Origin: an uncultured Bacteroidales bacterium
Lineage (GTDB): Bacteria; Bacteroidota; Bacteroidia; Bacteroidales; UBA932
Direction of reading: 5' to 3'
NCBI GenBank assembly: GCA_944322925.1
Contig: CALUQM010000002.1
Location: forward strand, 1 to 64,000
DNA length: 64,000 nt
This document shows, in pieces, positions 1-7,880 of this stretch. The position numbers and the translations under genes were made by a program. The notes below the pieces were generated by a model. That model did not search any database. It was not told the DNA's origin and was given only the letters and a program-made list of their open reading frames with translations. Numbering within the stretch: the stretch's first letter is position 1; every line of letters starts with the position of its first letter.

Positions 1-54
1 TATTGATACTCATACTGTTACGATATGAGCAAACGAAGTGTACCTATGCCGACA

Positions 55-90
55 GGGGTAAAGATTGGGGTAAATGTTGGGGTAAATAAA
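55..90. repeat. three tandem 12-bp repeats near the window edge
   Basis: Three consecutive 12-base units begin with GGGGTAAA (at 55, 67 and 79) and differ only in their last four bases. They lie in about 230 bases with no convincing gene, downstream of tRNA-Gly. A 66-codon open frame from 25 to 225 crosses them but runs into the tRNA terminator, so I do not call it a gene. Integrases often insert beside tRNA 3' ends and bind short direct repeats there, so these could be arm-type sites of an element lying outside the window. I see no copy of the tRNA 3' end in this flank, so that is only a guess. Confidence 0.4.
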
Positions 91-200
91 CCCCCGAAAT
101 CACCCTCATTTCTCCCTATTTTCCGGAATTTCGCTGCAAGGTCAAGAACAGACTGGAACGGCAGCACAGCCACGCCGAAGCAGCATAACCAACTGATATA

Positions 201-230
201 TACGAAAACAGCCCCACCGGAGTGAGGCTA
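201..230 (-). terminator. intrinsic terminator of tRNA-Gly
   Basis: On the minus strand a 7-bp stem (GCCTCAC paired with GTGGGGC, one G-T pair) closes a four-base loop and is followed by TGTTTTCG. It starts a few bases after the CCA end of tRNA-Gly, as expected for a factor-independent terminator of a single-tRNA transcript. Confidence 0.7.
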
Positions 231-234
231 AATC

Positions 235-310
235 TGGAGCGGAAAACGAGACTCGAACTCGCGACCCCAACCTTGGCAAGGTTGTGCTCTACCAACTGAG
301 CTATTTCCGC
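235..310 (-). tRNA. tRNA-Gly (anticodon GCC)
   Basis: On the minus strand this 76-base cloverleaf begins GCGGAAATAGCTCAGTTGG and ends with the T-arm GTTCGAGTC, a matching acceptor strand TTTCCGC, discriminator T and an encoded CCA. The anticodon loop is CTTGCCAAG with anticodon GCC, reading GGC and GGU glycine codons. A consensus promoter lies about 43 bases upstream and a hairpin terminator follows. Confidence 0.95.
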
Positions 311-352
311 AAAAAAGATAAGAACTGTCAATCGTATTTCCGATTGGGATTG

Positions 353-383
353 CAAAGATAGGCATAAATTTTAATTCTGCAAA
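353..383 (-). promoter_or_regulatory. Bacteroidota-type promoter of tRNA-Gly
   Basis: Read on the minus strand, TTTG (380-383) is followed by exactly 19 bases and then TATCTTTG (353-360). This is a full match to the primary sigma-factor promoter of this phylum (TTTG, N19-21, TAnnTTTG). The start site should fall near 346, leaving a leader of about 36 bases before the tRNA. Confidence 0.75.
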
Positions 384-417
384 TTTTTTCTCAATCTCAT
401 GCCCTGTTCTGCAGAAA

Positions 418-747
418 TTATTGCTCGGGAACCACGGCAAAAAACTCCAGATCCGCATCGGAATCATTGATCAGGCTGTGAGTATGGCCTTCAGGGCAAT
501 AATGGCACATTCCCGGAAAGACAGGACTCTTTTCTCCGTCGAATATCACGGAACCGCAGCCCGAGAGGATATAAATCATCTCGCAATTGCCCTCGTGCCT
601 GTGCATTCCGATGGATGCGCCGGGTACGAGTTTCGCCAGCATGATCCGGTTCTTCCCGTCGAAAGACATCTTGGCCAGCAACTCCTTGTCCCCGCCCTTG
701 AAGGCAGGGAAAGACACGAAATCGGTCCGGGTGAAATCTATGTTCAT
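418..747 (-). CDS. small cupin-domain protein
   Basis: A 109-residue single-domain protein of the cupin 2 fold. The first cupin motif is visible around residues 46-60 (GMHRHEGNCEMIYILSG), supplying the two histidines and the glutamate that normally bind a metal. The second motif (PGMCHYCPEGHTHSLIN) supplies a further histidine. Such stand-alone cupins have varied or unknown roles, so no reaction is assigned. There is no signal peptide, so it is probably cytosolic. It starts 9 bases after the pheS stop and is probably cotranscribed with pheS, though a functional link is not implied. Confidence is high for the fold and low for function. Confidence 0.85.
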   Translation of the reverse strand: MNIDFTRTDFVSFPAFKGGDKELLAKMSFDGKNRIMLAKLVPGASIGMHRHEGNCEMIYILSGCGSVIFDGEKSPVFPGMCHYCPEGHTHSLINDSDADLEFFAVVPEQ

Positions 748-756
748 GGCAAAGCG

Positions 757-1779
757 CTAAATAAACGTTTCGAATTCCCGCAGGAAACGGAGGTCGTTTT
801 CGAAATAGTTGCGGAGATCCTTGACCTGCCATTTCAGCATGGCGATACGTTCGATACCCATGCCGAAAGCGAAACCGCTGTATTTTCTGCTGTCTATTCC
901 TGAGGCCTCGAGGACATTCGGATCCACCATTCCGCATCCCATTATCTCAAGCCAGCCGGTTCCCTTGCAGATGTTGCAGCCCTTTCCGTGACAGATATTG
1001 CAGCTGACATCGACCTCTGCAGACGGTTCCGTGAACGGGAAGTACGACGGTCTCATCCTGATCTGGCTTCCTGCCCCGAACATTTCGCGGGCAAAAAGGA
1101 GAATCGCCTGCTTCATGTCGGCAAAAGTCACGTTCTCATCGATATACAGACCTTCCACCTGATGGAATATGCAGTGGGCCCGTGCCGAAATCGCCTCATT
1201 TCTGAATACGCGGCCAGGGCAAACGATACGGATAGGAAGGGGCAGTTTCTCCATGGCACGCACCTGCACTGAAGACGTATGCGTTCTCAAAAGGATGGAA
1301 TTGGCACTCGAAGATATGAAAAAAGTGTCCTGCATATCCCTTGCCGGATGTTCCGGAGGGAAATTCAGGGCCTCGAACACATGCCAGTCATCCTCGATTT
1401 CCGGCCCCTCGGCCACATCATAGCCGAACTTGCGGAAAATCTCGACAATTTCCTCTCTCACGATAGAGACCGGATGGCGCGATCCGAGATGTACCGGATC
1501 ACCCGGCTTGGTCAGATCGAACGAAGCCGCAGAAGCGCCTGCCGACTGCAGGGATTCTTTCAGGGATTCTATTTTGGCTGCCGCCGAATTCTTCAGCTGA
1601 TTGAGTTTCTGTCCGAATTCCCTTTTAAGTTCTGGCGGAACGGTCCTGAATTCCTCGAACAACTGTGTAATCTCTCCCTTCTTGCCGAGAAGCCGTACCC
1701 TTGCTTCCTCCACTTCGCTTTCCGTCTTGCAGCTCAAAGCCTCTATCTTAGCGAGAATCGCATCTATTTTTTCCTTCAT
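757..1779 (-). CDS. pheS: phenylalanine--tRNA ligase alpha subunit
   Basis: A 340-residue class II aminoacyl-tRNA synthetase subunit that charges tRNA-Phe together with PheT, which is not in this window. An N-terminal coiled-coil tRNA-binding region covers roughly residues 1-90. Class II motif 2 is seen at CPGRVFRNEAISARAHCIFH and motif 3 at the end (FAFGMGIERIAML). A cysteine-rich insert (CNICHGKGCNICKGTGW) typical of many bacterial PheS proteins is present. I start at 1779 because AAGGAAG lies seven bases upstream; an in-frame ATG 18 bases earlier is less well placed. A TAATTTTG box lies 36-43 bases upstream. Length and motifs are normal. Confidence 0.97.
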   Translation of the reverse strand: MKEKIDAILAKIEALSCKTESEVEEARVRLLGKKGEITQLFEEFRTVPPELKREFGQKLNQLKNSAAAKIESLKESLQSAGASAASFDLTKPGDPVHLGSRHPVSIVREEIVEIFRKFGYDVAEGPEIEDDWHVFEALNFPPEHPARDMQDTFFISSSANSILLRTHTSSVQVRAMEKLPLPIRIVCPGRVFRNEAISARAHCIFHQVEGLYIDENVTFADMKQAILLFAREMFGAGSQIRMRPSYFPFTEPSAEVDVSCNICHGKGCNICKGTGWLEIMGCGMVDPNVLEASGIDSRKYSGFAFGMGIERIAMLKWQVKDLRNYFENDLRFLREFETFI

Positions 1780-1814
1780 ATCACTTCCTTGTTTCAAGAT
1801 TTACTGGAATCCTG

Positions 1815-1822
1815 CAAAATTA
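1815..1822 (-). promoter_or_regulatory. -7 box of the pheS promoter
   Basis: TAATTTTG on the minus strand matches the TAnnTTTG -7 element. It lies in the 60-base gap between the nitroreductase stop and the pheS start. A clear TTTG -33 element is not obvious, so this is a moderate call. Confidence 0.5.
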
Positions 1823-1839
1823 AACATTTTCCGGGATTT

Positions 1840-2319
1840 TCAAGCCTCGGCAGGGTAGCCGAGAGCCACGACGCACAGGATGCGCATGCCGTCCTTTATT
1901 CCGAGCAGCTCCTTCAGATAATCCTCGGCCGACCCGGAAGAAAGATCCGAACCGACACGCGGACGGGCATTGACATGAACCCAGCAGCTGCCAAGGCCGG
2001 AAGCGGTGGCCGCAAGCTGGATAAATGTCGCGGAAATGGCGCAATTATCCACCCACAGATCGGTTTTCGTTTCGTCACCGAGGACCACAATCACGGCCGG
2101 GGCGTCCTTGACAAAGGCTGACCCCCTGTCCCGCATCTCTGAAACAGCGGCAATAGTATCCTTGTCTTCAATAACCATGAAAGCCGAACTTCTGGTATTC
2201 TTCGATGACGGTGCAGTCTGCGCCGCCGCAATTATCCTGTCCAGCAATTCCTTTTCCACCGGTTTGTCGGCATACTTCCTGACACTGTGCCTTTTGGCTA
2301 TGACTTCAAAAAAATCCAT
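1840..2319 (-). CDS. nitroreductase-family FMN oxidoreductase
   Basis: A 159-residue protein of the nitroreductase fold, cytosolic, expected to bind FMN and use NAD(P)H. The typical N-terminal motif RHSVRKYADKPV (residues 10-21) is followed by a substrate or cofactor segment (AAQTAPSSKNTRSSAF). The C-terminal half carries the usual AATASGLGSCWVHV and a GYPAE tail. At 159 residues it is somewhat shorter than most members (about 170-220). It starts one base after the stop of the upstream secreted-protein gene, so the two are probably translationally coupled. The substrate cannot be predicted. Confidence 0.88.
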   Translation of the reverse strand: MDFFEVIAKRHSVRKYADKPVEKELLDRIIAAAQTAPSSKNTRSSAFMVIEDKDTIAAVSEMRDRGSAFVKDAPAVIVVLGDETKTDLWVDNCAISATFIQLAATASGLGSCWVHVNARPRVGSDLSSGSAEDYLKELLGIKDGMRILCVVALGYPAEA

Positions 2320-2320
2320 A

Positions 2321-2734
2321 TTATTTTCCCTCCGATTTTGCCTTGCGTTTTTCCCTTGCCTTCTGCATTTTGGCGGCCCCGCTTTTCAGGTAGGCCTTCC
2401 ACTGCTGCGGCGTAAAATATTTCCGGTATGTACTGTCGATTTTCTCCATCCATTTGTCCTGAACGGCAATATACATGGACATATTGGAAACTTTTGCATC
2501 CCTCAAGGCAGTATACTCATCCTGCATGGCCTGATAGTCATGCTGCAGCGTGGAATCCACATAAAATACCTGCCAGTACTCCAGATCGAGCAGTCTTTCG
2601 AGCCTTTCGGCCTCGGCTGCTGCCATTTCCGTAACAGTAGGCGGCTCTTCAGGCTGGCTCTGCGCCATGCAGCATACTGAAGACAGGGACACCGCCGATA
2701 CAAAAACACTGAGAATAGCGACCAAGTTCTTCAT
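2321..2734 (-). CDS. small secreted protein of unknown function
   Basis: A 137-residue protein with an N-terminal signal peptide (hydrophobic residues 3-24, probable cleavage after CCMAQ). The mature part is helical and charged, with a glutamate-rich stretch (AAAEAERLERLLDLEYW) and a lysine-rich end. The middle segment (YRKYFTPQQWKAYLKSG) resembles periplasmic helical proteins that monitor or buffer the envelope, but I cannot place it in a named family. It is tightly linked to the downstream nitroreductase. A TATTTTTG box lies about 55 bases upstream. Confidence 0.75.
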   Translation of the reverse strand: MKNLVAILSVFVSAVSLSSVCCMAQSQPEEPPTVTEMAAAEAERLERLLDLEYWQVFYVDSTLQHDYQAMQDEYTALRDAKVSNMSMYIAVQDKWMEKIDSTYRKYFTPQQWKAYLKSGAAKMQKAREKRKAKSEGK

Positions 2735-2786
2735 AACAAAAACATCAGTTTGACTGAATAAAATGCATTAAACCGACAATAATATG

Positions 2787-2794
2787 CAAAAATA
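2787..2794 (-). promoter_or_regulatory. -7 box for the secreted protein/nitroreductase pair
   Basis: TATTTTTG on the minus strand in the divergent gap between this gene and the C69 peptidase gene. On the other strand CATATTTG (2828-2835) may serve the peptidase. Both are single-element matches without a strong -33 partner. Confidence 0.4.
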
Positions 2795-2863
2795 GAAAAC
2801 ATTGTCGTCAAAAACAGAAAAAAACTGCATATTTGCATTCAGCAACTTTTGAAAGCACTGACA

Positions 2864-4660
2864 ATGAAAATGAATATCAGAACCGCGCTCGCCGCTGCAA
2901 CTGTCGTTGCCGGAGCATATTTAGCCACGTGCGGCACCGCAGACGCCTGCACCAACATATTGATAACCAAAGGAGCAAGCGCAGACGGCTCATGTATGGT
3001 ATCATACGCCGCCGACTCCCACGCCCTTTTCGGAGAACTGTATTACCAGCCTGCGGCACACCATGAAAAAGGTTCCATGCTTTCGATATACGAATGGGAC
3101 ACGGGAAAATATCTCGGAGAAATACCGCAGATACCCTATACCTACCAGACTGTAGGGAACATGAACGAGCACCAGCTGATAATAGGCGAGACCACTTACG
3201 GAGGGAGGGCCGAACTTTTCGACTCGACCGGTATAATGGACTACGGCTCGCTCATTTACATTGCCCTGCAGAGAGCCAGGACAGCCCGTGAAGCCATAGA
3301 AGTCATAGTCGACCTTGCCAACACCTACGGTTACTACTCCTCAGGGGAATCATTCTCAATAGCCGACAAGGACGAAGTATGGGTAATGGACCTGATAGGC
3401 AAAGGATACAGGGAAGAAAACGGGAAAAACGCAAACAAGGGAATCGTCTGGGTGGCGCGCAGAGTTCCCGACGGATACATCTGCGGTCATGCAAACCAGG
3501 CAAGGATCAGTACTTTCCCTCTCGACGACCCTGAAAACTGCATGTATGCACCGGACGTTATCTCGTTCGCCAGGGAAATGGGATATTTCGACGGGAAAGA
3601 CGAGGAATTCAGCTTCTGCGACGCATATAATCCTCTGAGTTTCGGAGGCATGAGAGGCTGCGAGGCGAGAGTGTGGGCGGCTTTCAATATCCTTTGCGAC
3701 GGTCAGTTCACATTCGAGGACGAAAACGGGAACATCGTCACACGCGACGCATACGATTATATAGACTATGCAATGGGATACGATGCGGACAAGAGATTTC
3801 CTCTGTTCGTAAAACCTTCACGCAAGATCACGATGAAAAATGTCGCTGACGTGATGCGCGACCATTTCGAAGGTACGCCCATGGACATGACAACCGACAT
3901 CGGTGCCGGAGGGAACGCTCTTCCTTACCGCTGGAGGCCGATGGACTTCGAGTATGAAGGTAAAATCTACGTCAACGAAAGAGCCATCGCGACCCAGCAG
4001 ACCGGATTCTGGTTTGTAGGACAGGCAAGAGGATGGCTGCCTGACGTAATCGGAGGCATTCTCTGGTTCGGGACCGACGACGCGGCCACATCCTATCTCA
4101 CCCCGATCTACACCAGCACGTCGAAAGTGCCGGAATGCTTTGTCACAGGCAATGGCAACATGCTCACCTACTCCCCTACTTCGGCATTCTGGATCTGCAA
4201 CCGCGTGGCCAATGCATGCTACAGGATGTACAATATCATGGCTCCTGTTGTCCGAGAAAAAATCGATGCCTTCGAAAACAGCCAGATGGCAGTCATCCCT
4301 GAAATCGACAGCCAGGCGCTCGATCTTTACAAAAAGGCGCTCGAAACTCCGAAAAAACAGATCAGGCGCAACGATGAAGCCGGAAAGACCGTCAATCCGT
4401 ACAACGAAGTGAGAGATTTCCTCACTGACTACACGGTCGGAACCGCTCAGGGCATATTCGACGAATGGGTAGCTCTGGAAACCTTCCTTCTCGTGAAATT
4501 CATCGACGGCAACGTAAAAGCCCAGAACGAGGACGGATCGTTCGTCACCAACGGCTATACGGACAGGATCCCGGGGGACATCACGCAGCCGGGATATACA
4601 GACAAATGGAAAGAAGCTGTCGTCAGGGACCACGGCGATGTTCTGAGACAAACCGAATAA
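2864..4660 (+). CDS. C69-family dipeptidase (peptidase U34/C69)
   Basis: A 598-residue exported cysteine peptidase of family C69, whose members cleave dipeptides and small amides. A signal peptide of about 28 residues ends in ADA, directly before Cys29 (CTNILITKGASADGS). In this Ntn-hydrolase family the newly exposed N-terminal cysteine is the nucleophile, so export and activation coincide. Conserved downstream motifs such as GETTYGGR and the GESFSIADKDEVWVMDL region are present. I start at the ATG at 2864; the open frame extends to a TTG 15 bases upstream. It is followed by a hairpin and then the TonB-receptor operon, so it is probably a separate transcript, although it fits that operon's peptide theme. 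Confidence 0.92.
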   Translation: MKMNIRTALAAATVVAGAYLATCGTADACTNILITKGASADGSCMVSYAADSHALFGELYYQPAAHHEKGSMLSIYEWDTGKYLGEIPQIPYTYQTVGNMNEHQLIIGETTYGGRAELFDSTGIMDYGSLIYIALQRARTAREAIEVIVDLANTYGYYSSGESFSIADKDEVWVMDLIGKGYREENGKNANKGIVWVARRVPDGYICGHANQARISTFPLDDPENCMYAPDVISFAREMGYFDGKDEEFSFCDAYNPLSFGGMRGCEARVWAAFNILCDGQFTFEDENGNIVTRDAYDYIDYAMGYDADKRFPLFVKPSRKITMKNVADVMRDHFEGTPMDMTTDIGAGGNALPYRWRPMDFEYEGKIYVNERAIATQQTGFWFVGQARGWLPDVIGGILWFGTDDAATSYLTPIYTSTSKVPECFVTGNGNMLTYSPTSAFWICNRVANACYRMYNIMAPVVREKIDAFENSQMAVIPEIDSQALDLYKKALETPKKQIRRNDEAGKTVNPYNEVRDFLTDYTVGTAQGIFDEWVALETFLLVKFIDGNVKAQNEDGSFVTNGYTDRIPGDITQPGYTDKWKEAVVRDHGDVLRQTE

Positions 4661-4665
4661 GGCAG

Positions 4666-4698
4666 GCGGCCGCCATTCCTTACGGTGGCCGCTTTCGG
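4666..4698 (+). terminator. GC-rich hairpin after the C69 peptidase gene
   Basis: A 9-bp stem (GCGGCCGCC at 4666-4674 with GGTGGCCGC at 4684-4692, one G-T pair) begins six bases after the stop codon. It is followed only by TTTCGG, a poor T-run, so it may be a weak terminator or an mRNA-stabilising hairpin. Confidence 0.5.
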
Positions 4699-4794
4699 AC
4701 AGAAATCCGGACAGACGGAGTCGCAATTTATAGCGATTTCTCCGGGCACGACACCGCATCTGATTGCTATCGGGGTGCAAAAAACACGGCTGAC

Positions 4795-4827
4795 TTGCAT
4801 GTTTTTTATAAATTTTTCATACATTCG
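4795..4827 (+). promoter_or_regulatory. promoter of the TonB-receptor/M16/S46 operon
   Basis: TTGC (4795-4798), 21 bases, then TACATTCG (4820-4827), which is seven of eight matches to TAnnTTTG. The start site would be near 4834, about 25 bases before the receptor ATG. No further regulator binding site is recognised. Confidence 0.5.
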
Positions 4828-4857
4828 TGAGTTGACAAATAAACTAACTCCCCACGT

Positions 4858-7848
4858 ATGAAAAAATTTCTCTTGTCAATAGTCATTCTTGTCGCCGCCG
4901 CAGCGACGATGCAGGCACAGCAGACCTACAGCATAACCGGAACCGTATTGAACAAGACCGACGGCAAACCGGTAGAATATGCCACTGTCGTCCTCGAGAC
5001 AACGGAGCAATGGGCCGTAGCCGACAAAAACGGCAACTTCACCATTACCAATATCCAGCCCGGCAAGAATGTCATCAGCATCTCATGCCTCGGATTCGTG
5101 ACGGATACCAGGGAAATAGTCATCAACAGGGATATAGACACATATCTGATATACCTCCCTGAAGACAACCTTACTCTCGAAAGCGTAGTAGTCACGGCCC
5201 AGGACAACAGCAACAGCGCGACTACGAGCCGCACCATAGACAAGACGGCGCTTGACCACATACAGCTCATGAACGTGGCCGATGCTTCAAGCCTGTTGCC
5301 GGGGGGGGTGACGAATAAAGATCCTTCGCTTCTCAACAATCAGGTTTTCAGCATACGTTCCGGCATGTCGACATCTGAAGTCGGCAATGTATCTTTCGGC
5401 ACGGCAGTGGAAGTCGACGGTGTCCGCCTGTCCAACAACGGAAGCTTTGCAACGGTATCCACGACGGGAGTCGCAGGGGCGACTGTCAACAATATAGCTT
5501 CGACCAACGTGGAATCCATAGAGGTCATCACCGGAGTCCCGTCAGTAGAGTACGGGGACATGACATCGGGAGTCGTGAAGATCAACACCCGCAAGGGACG
5601 GACTCCGTACACTGTCACGATGTCCACCAACCCAAATCTGAAACAGGTGTCTCTCAGCAAAGGATTCGGTCTCGGAGAAACAAGACGCGGAGCCTCAAAG
5701 GGAATACTGAATACCAGTTTCGAATATACGGTTGCGACATCGGACCAGCGGTCCCCTTACACTGCTTATGACAGAAAACAGCTCCAGCTGACATACAGCA
5801 ACCTTTTCGACAGAGGCATTTTCAGCAGGACGCCGCTCAGATTCTCAATAAGCGCCTCGGGAAATCTCGGAGGGTCCGACAGCAAGGCGGACCCGGACGC
5901 ATTCTCCGAGAACAGGACGACCCAGAGGGACAACTCTTTCAGGGGCAACTTCAATCTCGACTGGCTCCTGAGCAAGAAATGGATTACCAACATCGAACTC
6001 AGCGGCTCCGTCGTCTACAGCGACAAGCTCAGCATGGAGCATGTAAATGTCAGTTTTGCCCAGGATTCTCCAGCGATACATGGCACGGAAGAAGGGTATT
6101 TCGTAGCCCAGCACTATGAAGACAATCCTGACGCCGCCGTCATACTCCGCCCGGCCGGATACGGGTACAGCACAATGTATGTCGACGACAGGCCTATCAA
6201 CTACAGCCTGAAACTCAAGGCCAACTGGGCGCGCAAGTTCGGAAACATCAACAACAAGATCAAGGCAGGAGTGGACTGGTCGGCCGACGGGAATTTCGGT
6301 ATCGGGAAATACAGCGACACCATGACGACAGTCGGAGATTTCTGGGAATACAGATACTGCGACGTGCCTTTCATGAACAATGTCGCGGCATACATCGAAG
6401 AAAACATCACCATACCGATAGGCACGACCAGGCTGAACCTTATCGCCGGCCTTCGCAACGACAATACCATCATCAGGAATTCGGCATACGGCACGACCTC
6501 CAGCCTGTCGCCGAGATTCAACATGAAATATACCATCCTTTCTCCGAAAGACCGCCGTGGCAAGACAATCCGGGAACTGTCCGTTCGCGCCAGCTGGGGA
6601 CTTGCCACCAAACTTCCGTCATATTCCATCCTCTACCCGGTACCTACCTATGCCACCATGAGGACATTCGCCTCGACGTCAACGGCATCAGGAGAAGCAT
6701 ATACGGTATATCATATTCTCCCGCGCACAATCGAATACAATGCGGATCTTCGCTGGCAGAAAAACCAGCAGTCCGAGATAGGCGTCGACATAAATATCGC
6801 AGGGAACAAGATATCCCTGGCAGGATATTACAACCGCACTCTGGATGCCTACATGCTCAATACGGGATATGAAAGGTTCACATTCAACTATACCGATATT
6901 TCATCTCTCAACAGCTGTTCCATTCCGGTGGACAACAGGCAGTTCAGCGTAGACAGGGAGACCGGCATCGTAACCGTTTCCGACAAGACGGGAGCCCTGC
7001 CAGATGAAACCCTGTCATACCGGGAGCGCAAAAGATTCAATTCCACGACTTTTGCAGACAACAGCAACAGCCCGGTCACAAGATACGGACTCGAATGGAT
7101 AATCGACTTCAAACGTATAAATCCGATCAATACGACAATCCGCCTCGACGGGTCTTTCTACGGGTATTACACGCTGGATAAAAATCTCCTGGCCGAATGT
7201 CCTCACAGCGTAACCGGAGCTGACGGAGAATATTTCAAATATATCGGATATTATGTCGGCGGAGACGGTTTGTCAAACGGACGTGAGTCACAGAACGTAA
7301 ACACCAACATAACCATAACCACACATATCCCGAAAATCAGAATGATAATATCCCTCAGGGCTGAAGCGACCCTGCACCGGTACACAAGATATCTGAGCGA
7401 GAAAGACGGAGGCAACAGATCATACGCCCTTTCCGACGGGAATGACATTCTTTCGGTCATGGACGGTTCCGCATACGATTATGAAGCCCCAATTGTAGTT
7501 TACCCGGAATACTATACTACCTATGACGATCCGTATACTCACAGGAATTTCTACGAAGACCTGATGTGGGCAAGAGAAAATGACCCGCAAATGTACTCGG
7601 ATCTGTCCAGACTTGCCAATAATTCCATCAATACGTACTGGTACAAGAAAGATTATGTATCACCGTATTTCTCCATGAATTTCAGCATTACGAAAGAAAT
7701 AGGAGATATCGCGTCCATATCGTTCTACGCCAACAATTTCTTCAATAATTTCGGTCAGGTCTATTCGACAAGAAGCGGGACGAGAGGATCGATCAGCAGC
7801 TATATACCGAAATTCTACTACGGCCTCACATTGAGACTCAAGTTTTAA
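4858..7848 (+). CDS. TonB-dependent outer-membrane receptor
   Basis: A 996-residue ligand-gated outer-membrane channel powered by TonB-ExbBD. After a signal peptide (cleavage near MQAQQ, residue 20) comes a carboxypeptidase-regulatory-like beta-sandwich (about 24-108), a plug domain (about 112-245, including an NVESIEVITGVPSVEYGD segment typical of plugs) and a 22-strand-type barrel ending in the aromatic YGLTLRLKF. It lacks the SusC signature and has no SusD partner. It heads a six-gene operon with DUF4876, DUF6850-like, M16, 4Fe-4S and S46 genes, so the cargo is more likely a peptide, protein or protein-bound metal than a glycan. An eight-G run at 5301-5308 (codons 148-151) could allow slippage. 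Confidence 0.93.
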   Translation: MKKFLLSIVILVAAAATMQAQQTYSITGTVLNKTDGKPVEYATVVLETTEQWAVADKNGNFTITNIQPGKNVISISCLGFVTDTREIVINRDIDTYLIYLPEDNLTLESVVVTAQDNSNSATTSRTIDKTALDHIQLMNVADASSLLPGGVTNKDPSLLNNQVFSIRSGMSTSEVGNVSFGTAVEVDGVRLSNNGSFATVSTTGVAGATVNNIASTNVESIEVITGVPSVEYGDMTSGVVKINTRKGRTPYTVTMSTNPNLKQVSLSKGFGLGETRRGASKGILNTSFEYTVATSDQRSPYTAYDRKQLQLTYSNLFDRGIFSRTPLRFSISASGNLGGSDSKADPDAFSENRTTQRDNSFRGNFNLDWLLSKKWITNIELSGSVVYSDKLSMEHVNVSFAQDSPAIHGTEEGYFVAQHYEDNPDAAVILRPAGYGYSTMYVDDRPINYSLKLKANWARKFGNINNKIKAGVDWSADGNFGIGKYSDTMTTVGDFWEYRYCDVPFMNNVAAYIEENITIPIGTTRLNLIAGLRNDNTIIRNSAYGTTSSLSPRFNMKYTILSPKDRRGKTIRELSVRASWGLATKLPSYSILYPVPTYATMRTFASTSTASGEAYTVYHILPRTIEYNADLRWQKNQQSEIGVDINIAGNKISLAGYYNRTLDAYMLNTGYERFTFNYTDISSLNSCSIPVDNRQFSVDRETGIVTVSDKTGALPDETLSYRERKRFNSTTFADNSNSPVTRYGLEWIIDFKRINPINTTIRLDGSFYGYYTLDKNLLAECPHSVTGADGEYFKYIGYYVGGDGLSNGRESQNVNTNITITTHIPKIRMIISLRAEATLHRYTRYLSEKDGGNRSYALSDGNDILSVMDGSAYDYEAPIVVYPEYYTTYDDPYTHRNFYEDLMWARENDPQMYSDLSRLANNSINTYWYKKDYVSPYFSMNFSITKEIGDIASISFYANNFFNNFGQVYSTRSGTRGSISSYIPKFYYGLTLRLKF

Positions 7849-7880
7849 CGACATATTTTGTTTAACCAAATCCCCAAAAC

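Noticed and set aside
25..225. A 66-codon frame encoding GVKI-GVNV-GVNK repeats
   Set aside because: The repeats reflect the 12-bp DNA units, the frame ends inside the tRNA-Gly terminator, and there is no ribosome site or family match.
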